A stretch of DNA of 64,000 nucleotides from Anaerolineae bacterium (GTDB taxonomy: Bacteria > Chloroflexota > Anaerolineae > Aggregatilineales > Phototrophicaceae). Positions within the stretch are counted from its first letter, which is position 1. Each line of letters begins with the position of its first letter. A model generated the notes under the pieces. That model had not been told where the DNA came from. It searched no databases and saw only the letters and a program-made list of their open reading frames with translations. The stretch lies in assembly GCA_025055175.1 (NCBI GenBank), contig JANWYT010000015.1, positions 82,891 to 146,890 on the forward strand. Reading direction: 5' to 3'. Positions 24,535 through 33,794 of this stretch are shown piece by piece. The position numbers were made by a program, and so were the translations under genes.

Positions 24535-24602
24535 TAGGACAGGCCACTTTTGCGCAAGAAACGCCCCAACCCGACAGGCAACCCGGCTCGGAAGCTCTAG
24601 GC

Positions 24603-26498
24603 CTAGGCGGCGCTGCCCTTGCTCATGCCCATGATTTCGGCGAATTCCTGGCCGTCTAGCGACTCACGTTCCATCAGGATAGCGACTAGCTCCTCCATCT
24701 TCTCGCGGTATTCGACCAAGATGTTCTTGGCGCGCTGGTAGGCGGTTTGCAGCAGGTTGCGCACCTCTTCATCGATGGCCTGAGCGTAGTATTCGCTGTA
24801 GTCGCGCATTTCGCCCATCTCGCGGCCCAAGAAGATCGGCCCATTGTTAGAGCCGTAGGCGCGCGGCCCTAACTTGTCGCTCATACCGAACTGGGTCACC
24901 ATCGCGCGGGCCAGCCGCGTCGCCTGCATAATGTCGTTGCTAGCCCCCGTCGTCAGCTGGTTGAAGACGATCTCTTCGGCAGCGCGTCCACCCATAGCCA
25001 CCGTCATATCATCCAGGAATTCCTCGCGAGATTTGAGCATGGTGTCGGCGTCGCGCAGCGGCATGACGTAGCCGCCAGCCTGCCCGCGCGAGACGATAGT
25101 GATCTTATGGACGGGATTGGTGTGTTCTAGCACGTGGAACAAGATGGCGTGGCCAGCTTCGTGGTAGGCAATCTTGCGCTTCTCTTCTGGACTGATGACG
25201 CGGCTGCGCCGCTCTGGCCCCATGACCACCTTCTCCATGCTCTCCTGCAATTCGCTCATGCCGATGGTGGTCTTGCCGCGCCGCGCTGCCAAGATGGCCG
25301 CCTCGTTGACCAAGTTCTCCAGGTCAGCGCCGCTGAAGCCGGCGGTGATCTTGGCGATAGCTTCAATATCGACTTCGGCGGCCAGTGGCTTGCTGCGCGT
25401 GTGGACGGCTAGGATTTGTTCGCGGCCCTTCACGTCTGGGTTGTCGATGATGACCTTGCGATCGAAGCGGCCGGGGCGTAACAGAGCCGGATCGAGGATG
25501 TCGGGGCGATTGGTAGCGGCGATGACGATCACGTTCGTATCGTTCTCAAAGCCATCCATCTCCACCAGGATTTGATTGAGCGTCTGCTCGCGTTCGTCGT
25601 GACCGCCGCCCAAACCGGCGCCGCGCTGGCGGCCCACTGCGTCAATTTCGTCGACGAAGATGATGGCCGGCGCTTCGGCTTTGGCGCGCTCAAACAAATC
25701 GCGCACGCGGCTAGCGCCTACGCCGACGAACATCTCCACGAACTCGCTGCCCGAAATGCTGAAGAACGGCACGCCAGCTTCGCCTGCTACGGCGCGCGCC
25801 ATGAGCGTCTTGCCCGTCCCCGGAGGGCCAACCATCAGCACGCCCTTCGGCACGCGCGCCCCCAGGCGCAAGAACTTGTCCGGCTCCTTCAGGAATTCGA
25901 CGACCTCCTTCAGCTCCTCTTTGGCCTCGTCAGCGCCAGCTACGTCGGCGAAAGTCACTTGGGGACGCTCCATGTCGCGGCTGACGCGCGCTCGACTACG
26001 CCCGAAGCTCATGGCCTGATCCTGCGAGCCGCGCACGCTGCGCATCATGCGCCACAAGAACCACACGATGATGAGGATCGGCACGACGCCGATCAGGATT
26101 TGCAGGAACAGCGCCGAGGAATTGTCGCCAGGCTGAGGGATGTACTGGAAGTTGGCTTCCTGCACGCTCTCTAGGCCCAGAATGCTGAGCAAATCCGAGA
26201 AGGCGCTCTTGTAGGCAGTGGCCGAGACGCCGCTGTCGAAGACGATGAACAAATCCGTGCCGCCGCGCTCGGTGATGCTGGCCACGTTGCCGGCTTGCAC
26301 TTGGGCCGCCAATTCGTTCAGCGAGATGAGGTTGCTGCTGCTGGTGGGACGGCTGATGAACATGAAGAAGAAGAAAAACAGGACGATCACCCCCAGTAAG
26401 AGCCACAGGCGCTGAGCATTGGGGTTATGAATTGGTGATGGATCGTCCTCGTGCTTGTTATCACGCTTAGGGGGTTCATGCGGTGGCAGATGACTCAT
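24603..26498 (-). CDS. ftsH: ATP-dependent zinc metalloprotease FtsH
   Basis: The inner-membrane AAA protease for quality control of membrane and regulatory proteins. Order of parts: a charged N-terminal 30 residues, a first membrane span ([18 protein letters not shown]), an extracytoplasmic domain, a second span ([18 protein letters not shown]), the AAA domain with Walker A GPPGTGKT, Walker [11 protein letters not shown], the SRH with RPGRFDRKV, and the protease domain with the zinc site HEAGH. 631 residues, typical. The ribosome site GGAGAG precedes ATG 26498. It is divergent from the FHA-protein gene with a 105-bp gap between them. Confidence 0.97.
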   Translation of the reverse strand: MSHLPPHEPPKRDNKHEDDPSPIHNPNAQRLWLLLGVIVLFFFFFMFISRPTSSSNLISLNELAAQVQAGNVASITERGGTDLFIVFDSGVSATAYKSAFSDLLSILGLESVQEANFQYIPQPGDNSSALFLQILIGVVPILIIVWFLWRMMRSVRGSQDQAMSFGRSRARVSRDMERPQVTFADVAGADEAKEELKEVVEFLKEPDKFLRLGARVPKGVLMVGPPGTGKTLMARAVAGEAGVPFFSISGSEFVEMFVGVGASRVRDLFERAKAEAPAIIFVDEIDAVGRQRGAGLGGGHDEREQTLNQILVEMDGFENDTNVIVIAATNRPDILDPALLRPGRFDRKVIIDNPDVKGREQILAVHTRSKPLAAEVDIEAIAKITAGFSGADLENLVNEAAILAARRGKTTIGMSELQESMEKVVMGPERRSRVISPEEKRKIAYHEAGHAILFHVLEHTNPVHKITIVSRGQAGGYVMPLRDADTMLKSREEFLDDMTVAMGGRAAEEIVFNQLTTGASNDIMQATRLARAMVTQFGMSDKLGPRAYGSNNGPIFLGREMGEMRDYSEYYAQAIDEEVRNLLQTAYQRAKNILVEYREKMEELVAILMERESLDGQEFAEIMGMSKGSAA

Positions 26499-26536
26499 GG
26501 CTTACTCTCCATCCTACAACGACAAACAGCAGAAAC

Positions 26537-26565
26537 TTGGTAGGTAAGACAGGTAATGCTATAAT
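26537..26565 (+). promoter_or_regulatory. Promoter of the FHA/sigma operon
   Basis: TTGGTA (26537-26542), 17-bp spacer, extended -10 TGCTATAAT (26557-26565). Close to consensus and the best-formed promoter in the window. Confidence 0.7.
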
Positions 26566-26603
26566 TTCACCTGTATTCATAAGAGCCAGCCGGGAGGCAC
26601 GAG

Positions 26604-27107
26604 GTGATAACTTGCTCGAACTGCGGCGCGCAAAACCGCGATGAAGAACAAATCTGCATCAAGTGCGGCTCCCTATTGGTGGAGGTCAATAAACAAAAGA
26701 CGCGCAGCCTGGGCGACACCGACTACGAGGAAGGCACGCCGCGCTGGGGTGCTGCTCGCTTTGACAGCACGATGAGCCTCGTCATCACTGTCTTGGCCAA
26801 CGGCAAAGAATTCGTCTTCAACGCCGAGAACATCGAGCGCCTGACGATCGGCCGCACCGATCCAGACACGGGCGAGTCGCCGCCCATCAACCTGGACGAC
26901 TGCGATGCCAGAAACTTGGGCGTCTCGCGCTATCACGCCTTCATTGTGCGCCTAGAAGGGGCGCTACACCTGGTCGATAACAACAGCGCCAATGGCACAT
27001 ACCTCAACGGCCAGAAGTTGGTGGCTAACCAGCCGCGCATTCTGCGCGACGGAGACGACATACGCCTGGGTCATCTGGTCGTCAGAGTCAGCTTCCGCGC
27101 GCGCTAA
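26604..27107 (+). CDS. Zinc-ribbon and FHA-domain protein
   Basis: 167 residues. The N-terminal ribbon CSNCGAQNRDEEQICIKCG binds one zinc ion. Then, from about residue 60, an FHA domain: LTIGRTDPDTG, the conserved SRYHAFI and VDNNSANGTYLNGQKL, with Ser and Asn positions that contact phosphothreonine. Such proteins read the state of Ser/Thr kinases, and a kinase-receiver fusion is encoded at 45760. GTG 26604 is preceded by GGGAGG at a normal distance and fits the end of the promoter leader. Six bases after its stop a sigma-factor gene begins, so both form an operon and the FHA protein may regulate the sigma factor; this is inferred from position. Confidence 0.9.
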   Translation: MITCSNCGAQNRDEEQICIKCGSLLVEVNKQKTRSLGDTDYEEGTPRWGAARFDSTMSLVITVLANGKEFVFNAENIERLTIGRTDPDTGESPPINLDDCDARNLGVSRYHAFIVRLEGALHLVDNNSANGTYLNGQKLVANQPRILRDGDDIRLGHLVVRVSFRAR

Positions 27108-27112
27108 GAGCC

Positions 27113-27778
27113 ATGCCCACACCGACGGAAGAACGCACCAACGAAGCGTGGATGGAGGCCTTGCGCGCCTCAGGCCCTGCTCAGGCTGCTGCGCTGGATG
27201 AGCTACGCCAGCGTCTGCAGCGCAACCTGTTCTTCTACCTCAGCCAAGAGCGCAGCGACCTGCGCGGCTTGGCCGAGATTGAATTGCAGGAGATGGCCCA
27301 GGACTTGGCTCAGGACGCCACGCTGCGCATTCTAGACAACCTAGACGCCTTTCGCGGCGAGAGTCGCTTCACCACTTGGGCCAACAAGATCGCTATCCGC
27401 CTGGCCATCAGCGATCTGCGCCGCTCGCGTTATAAGGACTTCAGCCTAGATCAACTCAGCGCTGATGGAGACTTCGCCCTGCAATCGTCCAGCGCGCAAC
27501 TCGTGAGCAGCGCTCCACCCAACCCAGAGACCGCCGCTGAACGCGAAAACGCCCTGACGATCTTGGAGCGCGCCTTGCAAGAAGCGCTCACCGAGAAGCA
27601 GTATCAGGCCCTGACCGCCGTCACCCTGAACGGCGTGCCGATGGACGTGGTGGCCGATCAGATGGGGACAAATCGCAACGCGCTCTACAAGCTCATCCAC
27701 GATGCGCGCAAGAAGCTGCGCCAATACCTAGAAGCTCAGGGCCTGTCAATTGATTACTTGTTGAGTTTGTTTCAGTAA
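27113..27778 (+). CDS. Sigma-70 family RNA polymerase sigma factor (ECF type)
   Basis: 221 residues with the two ECF domains: region 2 (LAQDATLRILDNLDAFRGE, FTTWANKIAIRLAISDLRR) recognising the -10, and region 4 (ALTEKQYQALTAVTLNGVPM, DVVADQMGTNRNALYKLIHD) with its helix-turn-helix for the -35. Between them is a Ser/Pro-rich linker of about 50 residues. No anti-sigma factor gene follows; instead the upstream partner is an FHA protein, so phospho-dependent control is possible. The stop (27778) faces the convergent Pro-rich gene with five bases between them. Confidence 0.92.
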   Translation: MPTPTEERTNEAWMEALRASGPAQAAALDELRQRLQRNLFFYLSQERSDLRGLAEIELQEMAQDLAQDATLRILDNLDAFRGESRFTTWANKIAIRLAISDLRRSRYKDFSLDQLSADGDFALQSSSAQLVSSAPPNPETAAERENALTILERALQEALTEKQYQALTAVTLNGVPMDVVADQMGTNRNALYKLIHDARKKLRQYLEAQGLSIDYLLSLFQ

Positions 27779-27783
27779 TCGCT

Positions 27784-28644
27784 CTATCTGCCAAACAGCC
27801 CATCCATTCCGCTCAACAAGTCACCGCCCCAACCGTCGCCTTCGTCGCGACGGCGCTGGCGTTCGCGCTCAGCGTCCACGTCCAGAGGATTCAGACTGCC
27901 CCCTGGGTTGAGAGGCGGCAGCGGTGGCAATGGCGGCAGCGCGCCAGGCCTGGGCGGCTGCTGTTGTGCGGAGAATGGTGGCTGCTGAGCGGGGAACTGC
28001 CCTGCGGGTGGCAAGCTGCCAGGCTGCGGCGGGAATTGGCTAGGCTGAGCGGGGAACTGCCCTGCGGGTGGCAAGCCGCCAGGTTGCGGCTGGTATTCTC
28101 GGCCTGGAGTCAAGTTGGGGCGGCGAAAATTAGGGTTGACCTGCCCAGGCTGGGCAGGAAACTGAGCAGGTGATGGCGCTGGAAACTGCCCCAACGGAGG
28201 GAATTGAGGCGATGGTGGGAACGAACTGGATTGGACAGGGAACTGCCCCTGGGGCGCTGGGAACTGCCCCTGGGGCGCTGGGAACTGCCCCTGGGGCGCT
28301 GGAAACTGCCCCTGGGGCGCTGGAAACTGGCTGGGAGCTGGGAACTGGCCAGGGAGAGCAGCGCTCTGCGAGGCAAAACCTCGGCCCGCGGTGGGCGGCA
28401 GCGCGCCGAAGCGACCCTGGGCGCGACGCAGCGCCGCTTCAAAGTCGCTGTCGAAGCGCTCAAAAGGATCGCGTTCGGCGTGCTGATTGCCGTGCCAACC
28501 GTCACCACGCGCCCAGTTGAAGGCCGATTCGATCAGCCAGCGCAAGCCGCGCCACAGCAGACGCAAGGGCCACAGCAGCAGGCGCAGGGCAAACAGGGCG
28601 ACGGTGACTCCAGCTCCACAGACGATCAGCCAACAGCCTGCCAT
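27784..28644 (-). CDS. Proline-rich repeat membrane protein, hypothetical
   Basis: 286 residues. Residues 1-30 form a signal anchor (LIVCGAGVTVALFALRLLLW) followed by an Arg/Trp-rich helix. The rest is low complexity: four copies of QFPAPQG (about residues 108-135), then PPAGQFPAQPSQFPPQPG-like units twice, ending with a poly-Pro/Leu stretch and the charged tail RERQRRRDEGDGWGGDL. The DNA holds a 21-bp tandem repeat (28238-28321) and a 60-bp duplication (27985-28104). The anchor is likely to leave the Pro-rich part in the cytoplasm or outside, depending on topology. No family recognised; it may interact with the AAA/R3H gene directly upstream on the same strand (gap 21 bp). Confidence 0.78.
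   Translation of the reverse strand: MAGCWLIVCGAGVTVALFALRLLLWPLRLLWRGLRWLIESAFNWARGDGWHGNQHAERDPFERFDSDFEAALRRAQGRFGALPPTAGRGFASQSAALPGQFPAPSQFPAPQGQFPAPQGQFPAPQGQFPAPQGQFPVQSSSFPPSPQFPPLGQFPAPSPAQFPAQPGQVNPNFRRPNLTPGREYQPQPGGLPPAGQFPAQPSQFPPQPGSLPPAGQFPAQQPPFSAQQQPPRPGALPPLPPLPPLNPGGSLNPLDVDAERERQRRRDEGDGWGGDLLSGMDGLFGR
27985..28104. repeat. 60-bp duplication in the Pro-rich gene
   Basis: CTGAGCGGGGAACTGCCCTG and its continuation occur at 27985 and again at 28045, period 60 bp, with a few substitutions. In frame. Confidence 0.75.
28238..28321. repeat. 21-bp tandem repeat, four units
   Basis: The unit GGGAACTGCCCCTGGGGCGC + T occurs at 28238, 28259, 28280 and 28301 (last with one change), followed by decayed units to about 28356. 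Each unit encodes QFPAPQG. All in frame, so a coding repeat. Confidence 0.85.
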
Positions 28645-28665
28645 CGCACTCGCTCCTTCGCACCG

Positions 28666-30417
28666 CTAGGACGCTTCTTCGCCGTAAATGCGCACATGAC
28701 GGTGCGGATCTTCGCCGAAGCTCTTGCTGTACAGGTGCGCCGAACGGGCCAGGCGGTGCTGCTCTTGGCGGATGTGCGGCGCTTGAGGCGTCAGGGCGAC
28801 CATCTCGTCCAGACCCTCCTGGATGCGCTGGATGGCGCGCTCGGCTTCCATCATGGCCAGCGTCATCGGATCTGACAAGCTGCGCTCTAGCTTGAACACG
28901 TCGATCAGGAAGTTCTCGATCTGCGAGACGGTGTTAGCCCGCAGGACGTAGATGGGCGTGCCGTGCCGCTCAGCGTCGGCGATTTGCTTGGGGCGATTGC
29001 GGTAATAGGTCTTCAAGGTGACGATGGCGTTGGCCTGAGACAGGTCGTCCACGACGTCTAGCGGCACGCGGAAGCGGCGAGCCGCTTGCAGCAAGCGGTT
29101 GCGAGCTACGCCGTAGGCATAGACGTGCATGGACGGCAGGCCAGCTTGCACTGAGGCGTAGGGATTTGTCTCGCTGAAGTTGCTGTCGTCGTCCTCGCCA
29201 ACCAGCGCTTCCAGCGCATCTACGTCGGCGCTCTCGGCGTTGACGCGGCGAGGCAGAGAAGACGGGGACGAGCTTTGGCGACTGTTAGCGATGGCCTTGC
29301 TGCCATTGCGGCGCTCAGCGCGCGCGTCCGGCTTATCTTTGACTTCGCGCACGTCGCGCTCGCGGGTTAGGCCTGCGAGGGCGGGCGCGTCGCTCTTGCT
29401 GATGCGCGAATCGGCTTCGACCACGCGCACCTCGCGGGTGATCCGTCCGTCAGGGTGGCGCTGGCGCACTGTCACCATGACGGGCTTGCCGCGCAGCATG
29501 AAGTCGACGTCCACGCCCACGTCTTCGTGGACGATCAGCGTATGACGATCTTGCAGCTCCACCAGGATTTGGAAGGTAGGTGGGGCGCGTCGCTCCAGGA
29601 CGGTCTTCTGCGTACCGCGACGGCGCGCTTCTTCATCGCTCAGCGTCACCGACTCAATCCCACCCACCAGGTCGGACAGGGTGGGGTTGAGCAGCAGGTT
29701 TTCCAAGCTGTTGCCGTGCGCTGTGCCGATGAGCTGCACGCCGCGTTCGGCGATGGTGCGCGCGGCAGCAGCTTCCTGCTCGCGACCGATCTCATCGATG
29801 ACGATCACCTGTGGATTGTGATTCTCCACTGCTTCGATCATGACTTCGTGCTGCAAATCTGGACGCGGCACTTGCATACGGCGCGCGCGGCCGACCGCTG
29901 GGTGTGGTACGTCGCCATCGCCGCCAATTTCATTGGAGGTATCGACGATGACGACGCGCTTTTCTTCGGCCAGGACGCGCGCTGCTTCGCGCAGCATGGT
30001 GGTCTTGCCTACGCCAGGCGATCCGAGCATGAGCAAGTTCTTGCCGCTCTTGATGAGTTCTTCGATGATATCAATCGTGCCGTAGACGGCGCGGCCGATG
30101 CGGCAGGTCAGGCCGACGATCTCGCCACGACGGTTGCGGATGGCGCTGATGCGATGCAGGGTGCGCTCCAGGCCAGCACGATTGTCGGCGTCGAAGTGAC
30201 CAATGCGGCGCGTCATCATATCCAGGTCTTGGCGGGTGATTTCACGGTCAGACAGAACGACTTCGCCGCTCACGTAGCGCGCGGTGGGCAATCGGCCCAA
30301 GTCCATCACAATCTCTAACAAGTCGTCGGTGTTGCCCTGCTCGTCGATCGCGTAAGCGATGTGGTTGGGCAACAGTTGTTGGAGAATGTCTAGGTCGTCT
30401 GTGATCCGTTTTTCCAT
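28666..30417 (-). CDS. AAA ATPase with C-terminal R3H domain (SpoIIIAA/Ycf45-like)
   Basis: 583 residues. The N-terminal half is a RecA/AAA-type ATPase resembling SpoIIIAA and plastid Ycf45: LLMLGSPGVGKTTMLREAAR is Walker A, VIVIDEIGREQEA is Walker B, and IGTAHGNSLENLL follows. A charged region (about 360-415) separates it from a C-terminal part with a DRAP-like alpha/beta segment and, at the very end, an R3H motif (RQEQHRLARSAHLYSKSFG then PHRHVRIY), which binds single-stranded nucleic acid. Start ATG 30417 has AAAGAGAA upstream; the longer reading starts in the previous gene. The gene ends only 21 bp before the Pro-rich gene. A role in RNA or ssDNA handling is inferred. Confidence 0.9.
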   Translation of the reverse strand: MEKRITDDLDILQQLLPNHIAYAIDEQGNTDDLLEIVMDLGRLPTARYVSGEVVLSDREITRQDLDMMTRRIGHFDADNRAGLERTLHRISAIRNRRGEIVGLTCRIGRAVYGTIDIIEELIKSGKNLLMLGSPGVGKTTMLREAARVLAEEKRVVIVDTSNEIGGDGDVPHPAVGRARRMQVPRPDLQHEVMIEAVENHNPQVIVIDEIGREQEAAAARTIAERGVQLIGTAHGNSLENLLLNPTLSDLVGGIESVTLSDEEARRRGTQKTVLERRAPPTFQILVELQDRHTLIVHEDVGVDVDFMLRGKPVMVTVRQRHPDGRITREVRVVEADSRISKSDAPALAGLTRERDVREVKDKPDARAERRNGSKAIANSRQSSSPSSLPRRVNAESADVDALEALVGEDDDSNFSETNPYASVQAGLPSMHVYAYGVARNRLLQAARRFRVPLDVVDDLSQANAIVTLKTYYRNRPKQIADAERHGTPIYVLRANTVSQIENFLIDVFKLERSLSDPMTLAMMEAERAIQRIQEGLDEMVALTPQAPHIRQEQHRLARSAHLYSKSFGEDPHRHVRIYGEEAS

Positions 30418-30431
30418 AGATTCTCTTTTGG

Positions 30432-31382
30432 TCAGTCCTCGGTTTCCCAAGTTAGGTGGACGTTCTTCACCCAGCGCTGTGCATTGGTGGCTATCTCCAG
30501 CTTGCTGCGAGCGCGCACTTGTTTGAACGATGGTTCTTTGATGCCAGCGGCAATATGGCGCACCATGACGGCCTGCTCCATCAGCGGCTCAAAGCCCAGA
30601 GCAGCCAGGCGACTCTCTAGCCAGGTTTGGTAGCTGCGCACGCAGATGGCGATCGGCAGACGATCGGTGCGCGGAATACGAGCGATGGCGTTCAGCAGCA
30701 AGGCTTCTGCTTCGTTCATCACGTCGGGGTGGACGAATGGTACGATGTAAATGCCGTGCTTGCCCTCGACGTGAGTCAGGTAAGCTTCTACCTGGCCATC
30801 CTTGCGCCACACCAGTCCTTCAACCTCGCCATGCGGCATAAAAGCGATCTGCTGCAAGGCGGGAATGGTGCTGTTCATCAACGAGGTGATGCCAATCTGG
30901 TCGGTGCTGCTCTCTTCCGTGAGGTTGAGCTGCGGACAAGCGTTCACCTTGAGCGGGCCGCGCCGCCACAAGGTTTGGCGAGCATAAGCAGCGAAGCGCG
31001 CGCGGCGCAGGCTGCGGTAGAGGGGTTGATCGACTTCCACTTCGGCGATGAGGGCGTGCGCGCCGTGCTTGCCGGCTTCGCGGGCCATGCCGTCCAACAA
31101 GTGCAGCAGAGCGCTGTCGTCGTCATCCTCGTTGAGCTGCGGGCCGACGAAGGTGATGTGCGCGTTCAGGTCGTCCGTCTTGTAACGGAATTGTCCTAGA
31201 GCTTGTTGGTTGTGAGCGCGGGCGATGATCGTCGGACGGCCCATGAGGATGCTGCTCAGCGATGCACCCTGCATATCCTGAGTCATCTGTAGTTCACTGT
31301 CGAGGATTGTGCCGCTACCGCTTAAACGCAACAAGAGAGGCAAATCGGTCAGCGATATGGCACGAGCGTCGGGGGTCATCAT
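30432..31382 (-). CDS. GNAT-fold-like hypothetical protein
   Basis: 316 residues which seem to hold two acyltransferase-like halves: residues 10-150 (RPTIIARAHNQQALGQFRYK, HLLDGMAREAGKHGAHALIA, RSLRRARFAAYARQTLWRR) and 185-300 (GEVEGLVWRKDGQVEAYLTH, then EAEALLLNAIARIPRTDRLP and RLAALGFEPLMEQAVMVRH). The pattern of strand-helix-strand with a final FxxYxxQ/FEPLMEQ resembles GNAT domains, but no clear acetyl-CoA loop (Q/RxxGxG/A) is present. Start ATG 31382 (or 31379), with GGAGAG 8 bases upstream. It precedes the AAA/R3H ATPase gene by 14 bp, so operonic. Function unknown. Confidence 0.72.
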   Translation of the reverse strand: MMTPDARAISLTDLPLLLRLSGSGTILDSELQMTQDMQGASLSSILMGRPTIIARAHNQQALGQFRYKTDDLNAHITFVGPQLNEDDDDSALLHLLDGMAREAGKHGAHALIAEVEVDQPLYRSLRRARFAAYARQTLWRRGPLKVNACPQLNLTEESSTDQIGITSLMNSTIPALQQIAFMPHGEVEGLVWRKDGQVEAYLTHVEGKHGIYIVPFVHPDVMNEAEALLLNAIARIPRTDRLPIAICVRSYQTWLESRLAALGFEPLMEQAVMVRHIAAGIKEPSFKQVRARSKLEIATNAQRWVKNVHLTWETED

Positions 31383-31582
31383 ACTAGCTTCTCTCCGCCA
31401 GCGTGCCGCTGTATCTCTTCTACACTATACACCAAGCTTTGGCTCAAGTGTAGCAAACAGCCGCGCTGTTTTCAAACACATGGTCTCCGTTCACCAATAG
31501 AAACACCTTTCGATGAATGTCGATACGATCATCTTCGTACGAGTCACCTCGCAAATCAAGGGTCAAAAAGGTTCACAAGGGT

Positions 31583-32539
31583 TCAGATCGCAGCGACGCG
31601 ATGGGCTTGCGACCAAGCAAGAGCCAGGCGCGCATCTAAGAGCGGCAGGTGCAGATGGCGCGACGGCGGCAAGACGTAATCGCTGCCGACCAGAGCCAGG
31701 CGCGGCGGCAAGCAGGCGCGCAAGCGAGCCAAACGTTCGGCAAAGCGCGGCTCGTAGGGGGTGATGGCGTCGGCAGTCTCCCAGGTGGCGGCGTGCCAGG
31801 CGTCCGGCAGAGGTAGGCCCAATTCCTGGCAGACGCGCTCAAGCAGGGCCTGGCCGCTGGCGCGCTGAACATCTAGGCGCAGCACCACTTGCAGCAGCGC
31901 GCCGCCTTTTGGACAGCGTTGGCGCGTGCTGTGGACAGCGACGTAGCCCATATCTTCTGGCAGATCATCTCGGCTCAGCAGGCGCGGCGCCTGGCTGTAG
32001 CCCAGCGAGAGGCGCTGGAGGCTATCGTAGCGATAATCCAGCAGCAGACGCGCTGCTTCATCCTGGTAGCCGGCCAAGACTCGACCTGCCTGGCGCGCAG
32101 GCAAGGCCAGGATCAGGCGTTCGCAGCTCAGCGTGAGTCCATTCTCCAAGCAGACGCCCAGCAGCCCCCCTTCAATCTCCCCCACGCTGGAGACGGCCAT
32201 GCGCATGAGGCGAGGCAGGCTGAGCTGACGTTCTATGGCCTCTAGCAAGACAGCGCTGCCCTGGCGAAAAGCCTGTCCACCCGTCTCCAGGTCGAACAGC
32301 GTCTGTTCGGGCGGCAGCCCCAAGCGCCTCAGAAGCTCCAGGGCGACTTCGTCTCGCCAGGGAGCGAAGGCCATCGACCCATCATCGAAGATGAAGCCGT
32401 CGCGGGCCAGGCTGTGCTGCGCGCCCCCCAAGCGGCGCTTAACTTCGATCAGAGTGGCCAGCTGGCCCTGCGCTTGCACCGCCAGCGCCGCCACCATGCC
32501 GCTCAGGCCGCCGCCCAGGATGATCGTCTGGCGGTGCAT
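31583..32539 (-). CDS. NAD(P)/FAD-dependent oxidoreductase (amine-oxidase-like), compact
   Basis: The N-terminal dinucleotide fold is clear: IILGGGLSGMVAALAVQAQG and LIEVKRRLGGAQHSLARDGF, the first loop and second strand of FAD-binding proteins of the protoporphyrinogen-oxidase/phytoene-desaturase superfamily. The C-terminal part has LRACLPPRLALVGSDYVLPP, the place of the second FAD contact. At 318 residues it lacks about 100 residues of the usual family, so part of the substrate domain is missing. It follows three bases after the stop of an AttH/CrtC-like lipocalin gene, forming an operon; CrtC-like carotenoid hydratases and desaturase-like oxidoreductases would make sense together, but this is only inferred. 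Confidence 0.8.
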   Translation of the reverse strand: MHRQTIILGGGLSGMVAALAVQAQGQLATLIEVKRRLGGAQHSLARDGFIFDDGSMAFAPWRDEVALELLRRLGLPPEQTLFDLETGGQAFRQGSAVLLEAIERQLSLPRLMRMAVSSVGEIEGGLLGVCLENGLTLSCERLILALPARQAGRVLAGYQDEAARLLLDYRYDSLQRLSLGYSQAPRLLSRDDLPEDMGYVAVHSTRQRCPKGGALLQVVLRLDVQRASGQALLERVCQELGLPLPDAWHAATWETADAITPYEPRFAERLARLRACLPPRLALVGSDYVLPPSRHLHLPLLDARLALAWSQAHRVAAI

Positions 32540-32542
32540 AGG

Positions 32543-33694
32543 CTAGAAGCGCCCATCCATCGTGGCCACGTAGCCGGTCAATTCGGCGTAGCCGACGCCA
32601 GTCGTGTCGCCCGTCACCTCAACTGCCCCCTCCCAGTATTCGACGTTTGCGCCGTGTAGCTCTTGGTCGGCCATGAGCGGCGTGACAGTGAGCTGCTGGA
32701 AAGGCAAGTCGGCGGCGCTGAAGCGAATCTCCCAGCCCGATGGATACGTCGCGCCGGTGTGTGGACTCGTCCAGGTGGCGGTGGGGATGATCGTGAACTC
32801 GCCCGACTCTAGGTAGCGCGTGCTGCCATCAGGGCGGATGAGCAAGCCGCCGAAGGCAGGCTCGCGGCTGCCGTCTTCCATGCGAATCTTGCCCACCATG
32901 AGTTCGTAGTCGTCGGCCAAGATCAGGCCGAACCAGTCCCAGCCTTGCGCGCCTTCGCCCAGGGCGCTAGTGCTGAATTCGTGGTCTTTCCAGCTGAGGC
33001 CAGTGACCTGCACACTGCGCTCGCCAAGCGTCACCGTGCCTCGCGTGAGCAAGCGCGACAAGCTGTAGTAGTGGCTGGCATTGCCTGGCTCAGCGCTCTT
33101 GAGGGATAGGCCACCCTGACCTTGCAGCGCTGGCGGCTTGACCTGCTCAAACGTCAAATCCAGGGCGAAGGCGTCGGTTGCGGCGGTGAGGCGGGTGAAG
33201 CGCGCCTGTTCGTCCAGCGCAGCCACCTGCCAGTCTTCCAGCCAAACGCGATAGGGTTCACCCGTCGCGCCAGCCAAATCCGCGCTGCCCCTGCTGTAGC
33301 GCTCGTCGTGGTAGAAGGTCTGGTTGCTGATGTCGGAGAGGGTGAAGTGAGCCATGTAAATCTGGTTGGTGCGCCATTCGCTAGGGCTGACGCTGCTGTT
33401 GGGCTGGATGGCGCGGCGGAAGATGGTGAATTGGAAGCCGAAGCGTTCGCCGTTCGCGCCCCACAAGTTGCCAGTATAGTACCACCACTCGGTTTGATAG
33501 TCGGGATGTGCGCCAAAGTTGCGCGGAAACTCCCAATCCAACGGCTCTAGGGCGCGCGTGTAGCCTGTGCTGTCGAATTGGGGACGCTGGATTTGAGCGC
33601 TGGCGCTGACAGCGCCGCTGTTCACATCCAACAGCGAGAAGCCAAACAGGGCCACCAGGGCCACCGCCAAGAGCGCGATCATCATTCGCCACAT
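32543..33694 (-). CDS. AttH/CrtC-like lipocalin-domain secreted protein
   Basis: A signal peptide (MIALLAVALVALFGFSLL) ends near residue 30. The mature part has two tandem lipocalin-like beta-barrels of the AttH/CrtC (carotenoid 1,2-hydratase-related) family: HPDYQTEWWYYTGNLWGANG with FGFQFTIFRRA are its signature blocks, and GLSWKDHEFSTSALGEGAQG is the second diagnostic segment. 383 residues, the normal size. Function is undetermined; AttH-type proteins are often encoded with FtsX-like permeases (cf. 7036-9750), and CrtC ones with carotenoid genes. ATG 33694 has AGGAG 8 bases upstream. Confidence 0.83.
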   Translation of the reverse strand: MWRMMIALLAVALVALFGFSLLDVNSGAVSASAQIQRPQFDSTGYTRALEPLDWEFPRNFGAHPDYQTEWWYYTGNLWGANGERFGFQFTIFRRAIQPNSSVSPSEWRTNQIYMAHFTLSDISNQTFYHDERYSRGSADLAGATGEPYRVWLEDWQVAALDEQARFTRLTAATDAFALDLTFEQVKPPALQGQGGLSLKSAEPGNASHYYSLSRLLTRGTVTLGERSVQVTGLSWKDHEFSTSALGEGAQGWDWFGLILADDYELMVGKIRMEDGSREPAFGGLLIRPDGSTRYLESGEFTIIPTATWTSPHTGATYPSGWEIRFSAADLPFQQLTVTPLMADQELHGANVEYWEGAVEVTGDTTGVGYAELTGYVATMDGRF

Positions 33695-33794
33695 ACGCTA
33701 AAACTCCTCAGGGTAACGCCGCACTCAGTGTACGTCATGGGCCTGAACGCTGGGTGAGAAGCGCGCAGGGCCAATTCTGAGAGATTCGGCGACT

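Noticed and set aside
26604..27107. FHA protein considered as a component of a type VII secretion system linked to the WXG100 gene
   Set aside because: It is 9 kb away, is co-transcribed with a sigma factor and lacks the membrane part of T7SS FHA components.
28238..28321. Short direct repeats considered as a CRISPR array
   Set aside because: No unique spacers between units, and the units encode an in-frame heptapeptide.
29455..30318. 287-residue frame on the plus strand within the AAA/R3H gene
   Set aside because: Antisense of a well-conserved ATPase; low-complexity His/Gln/Ala-rich translation.
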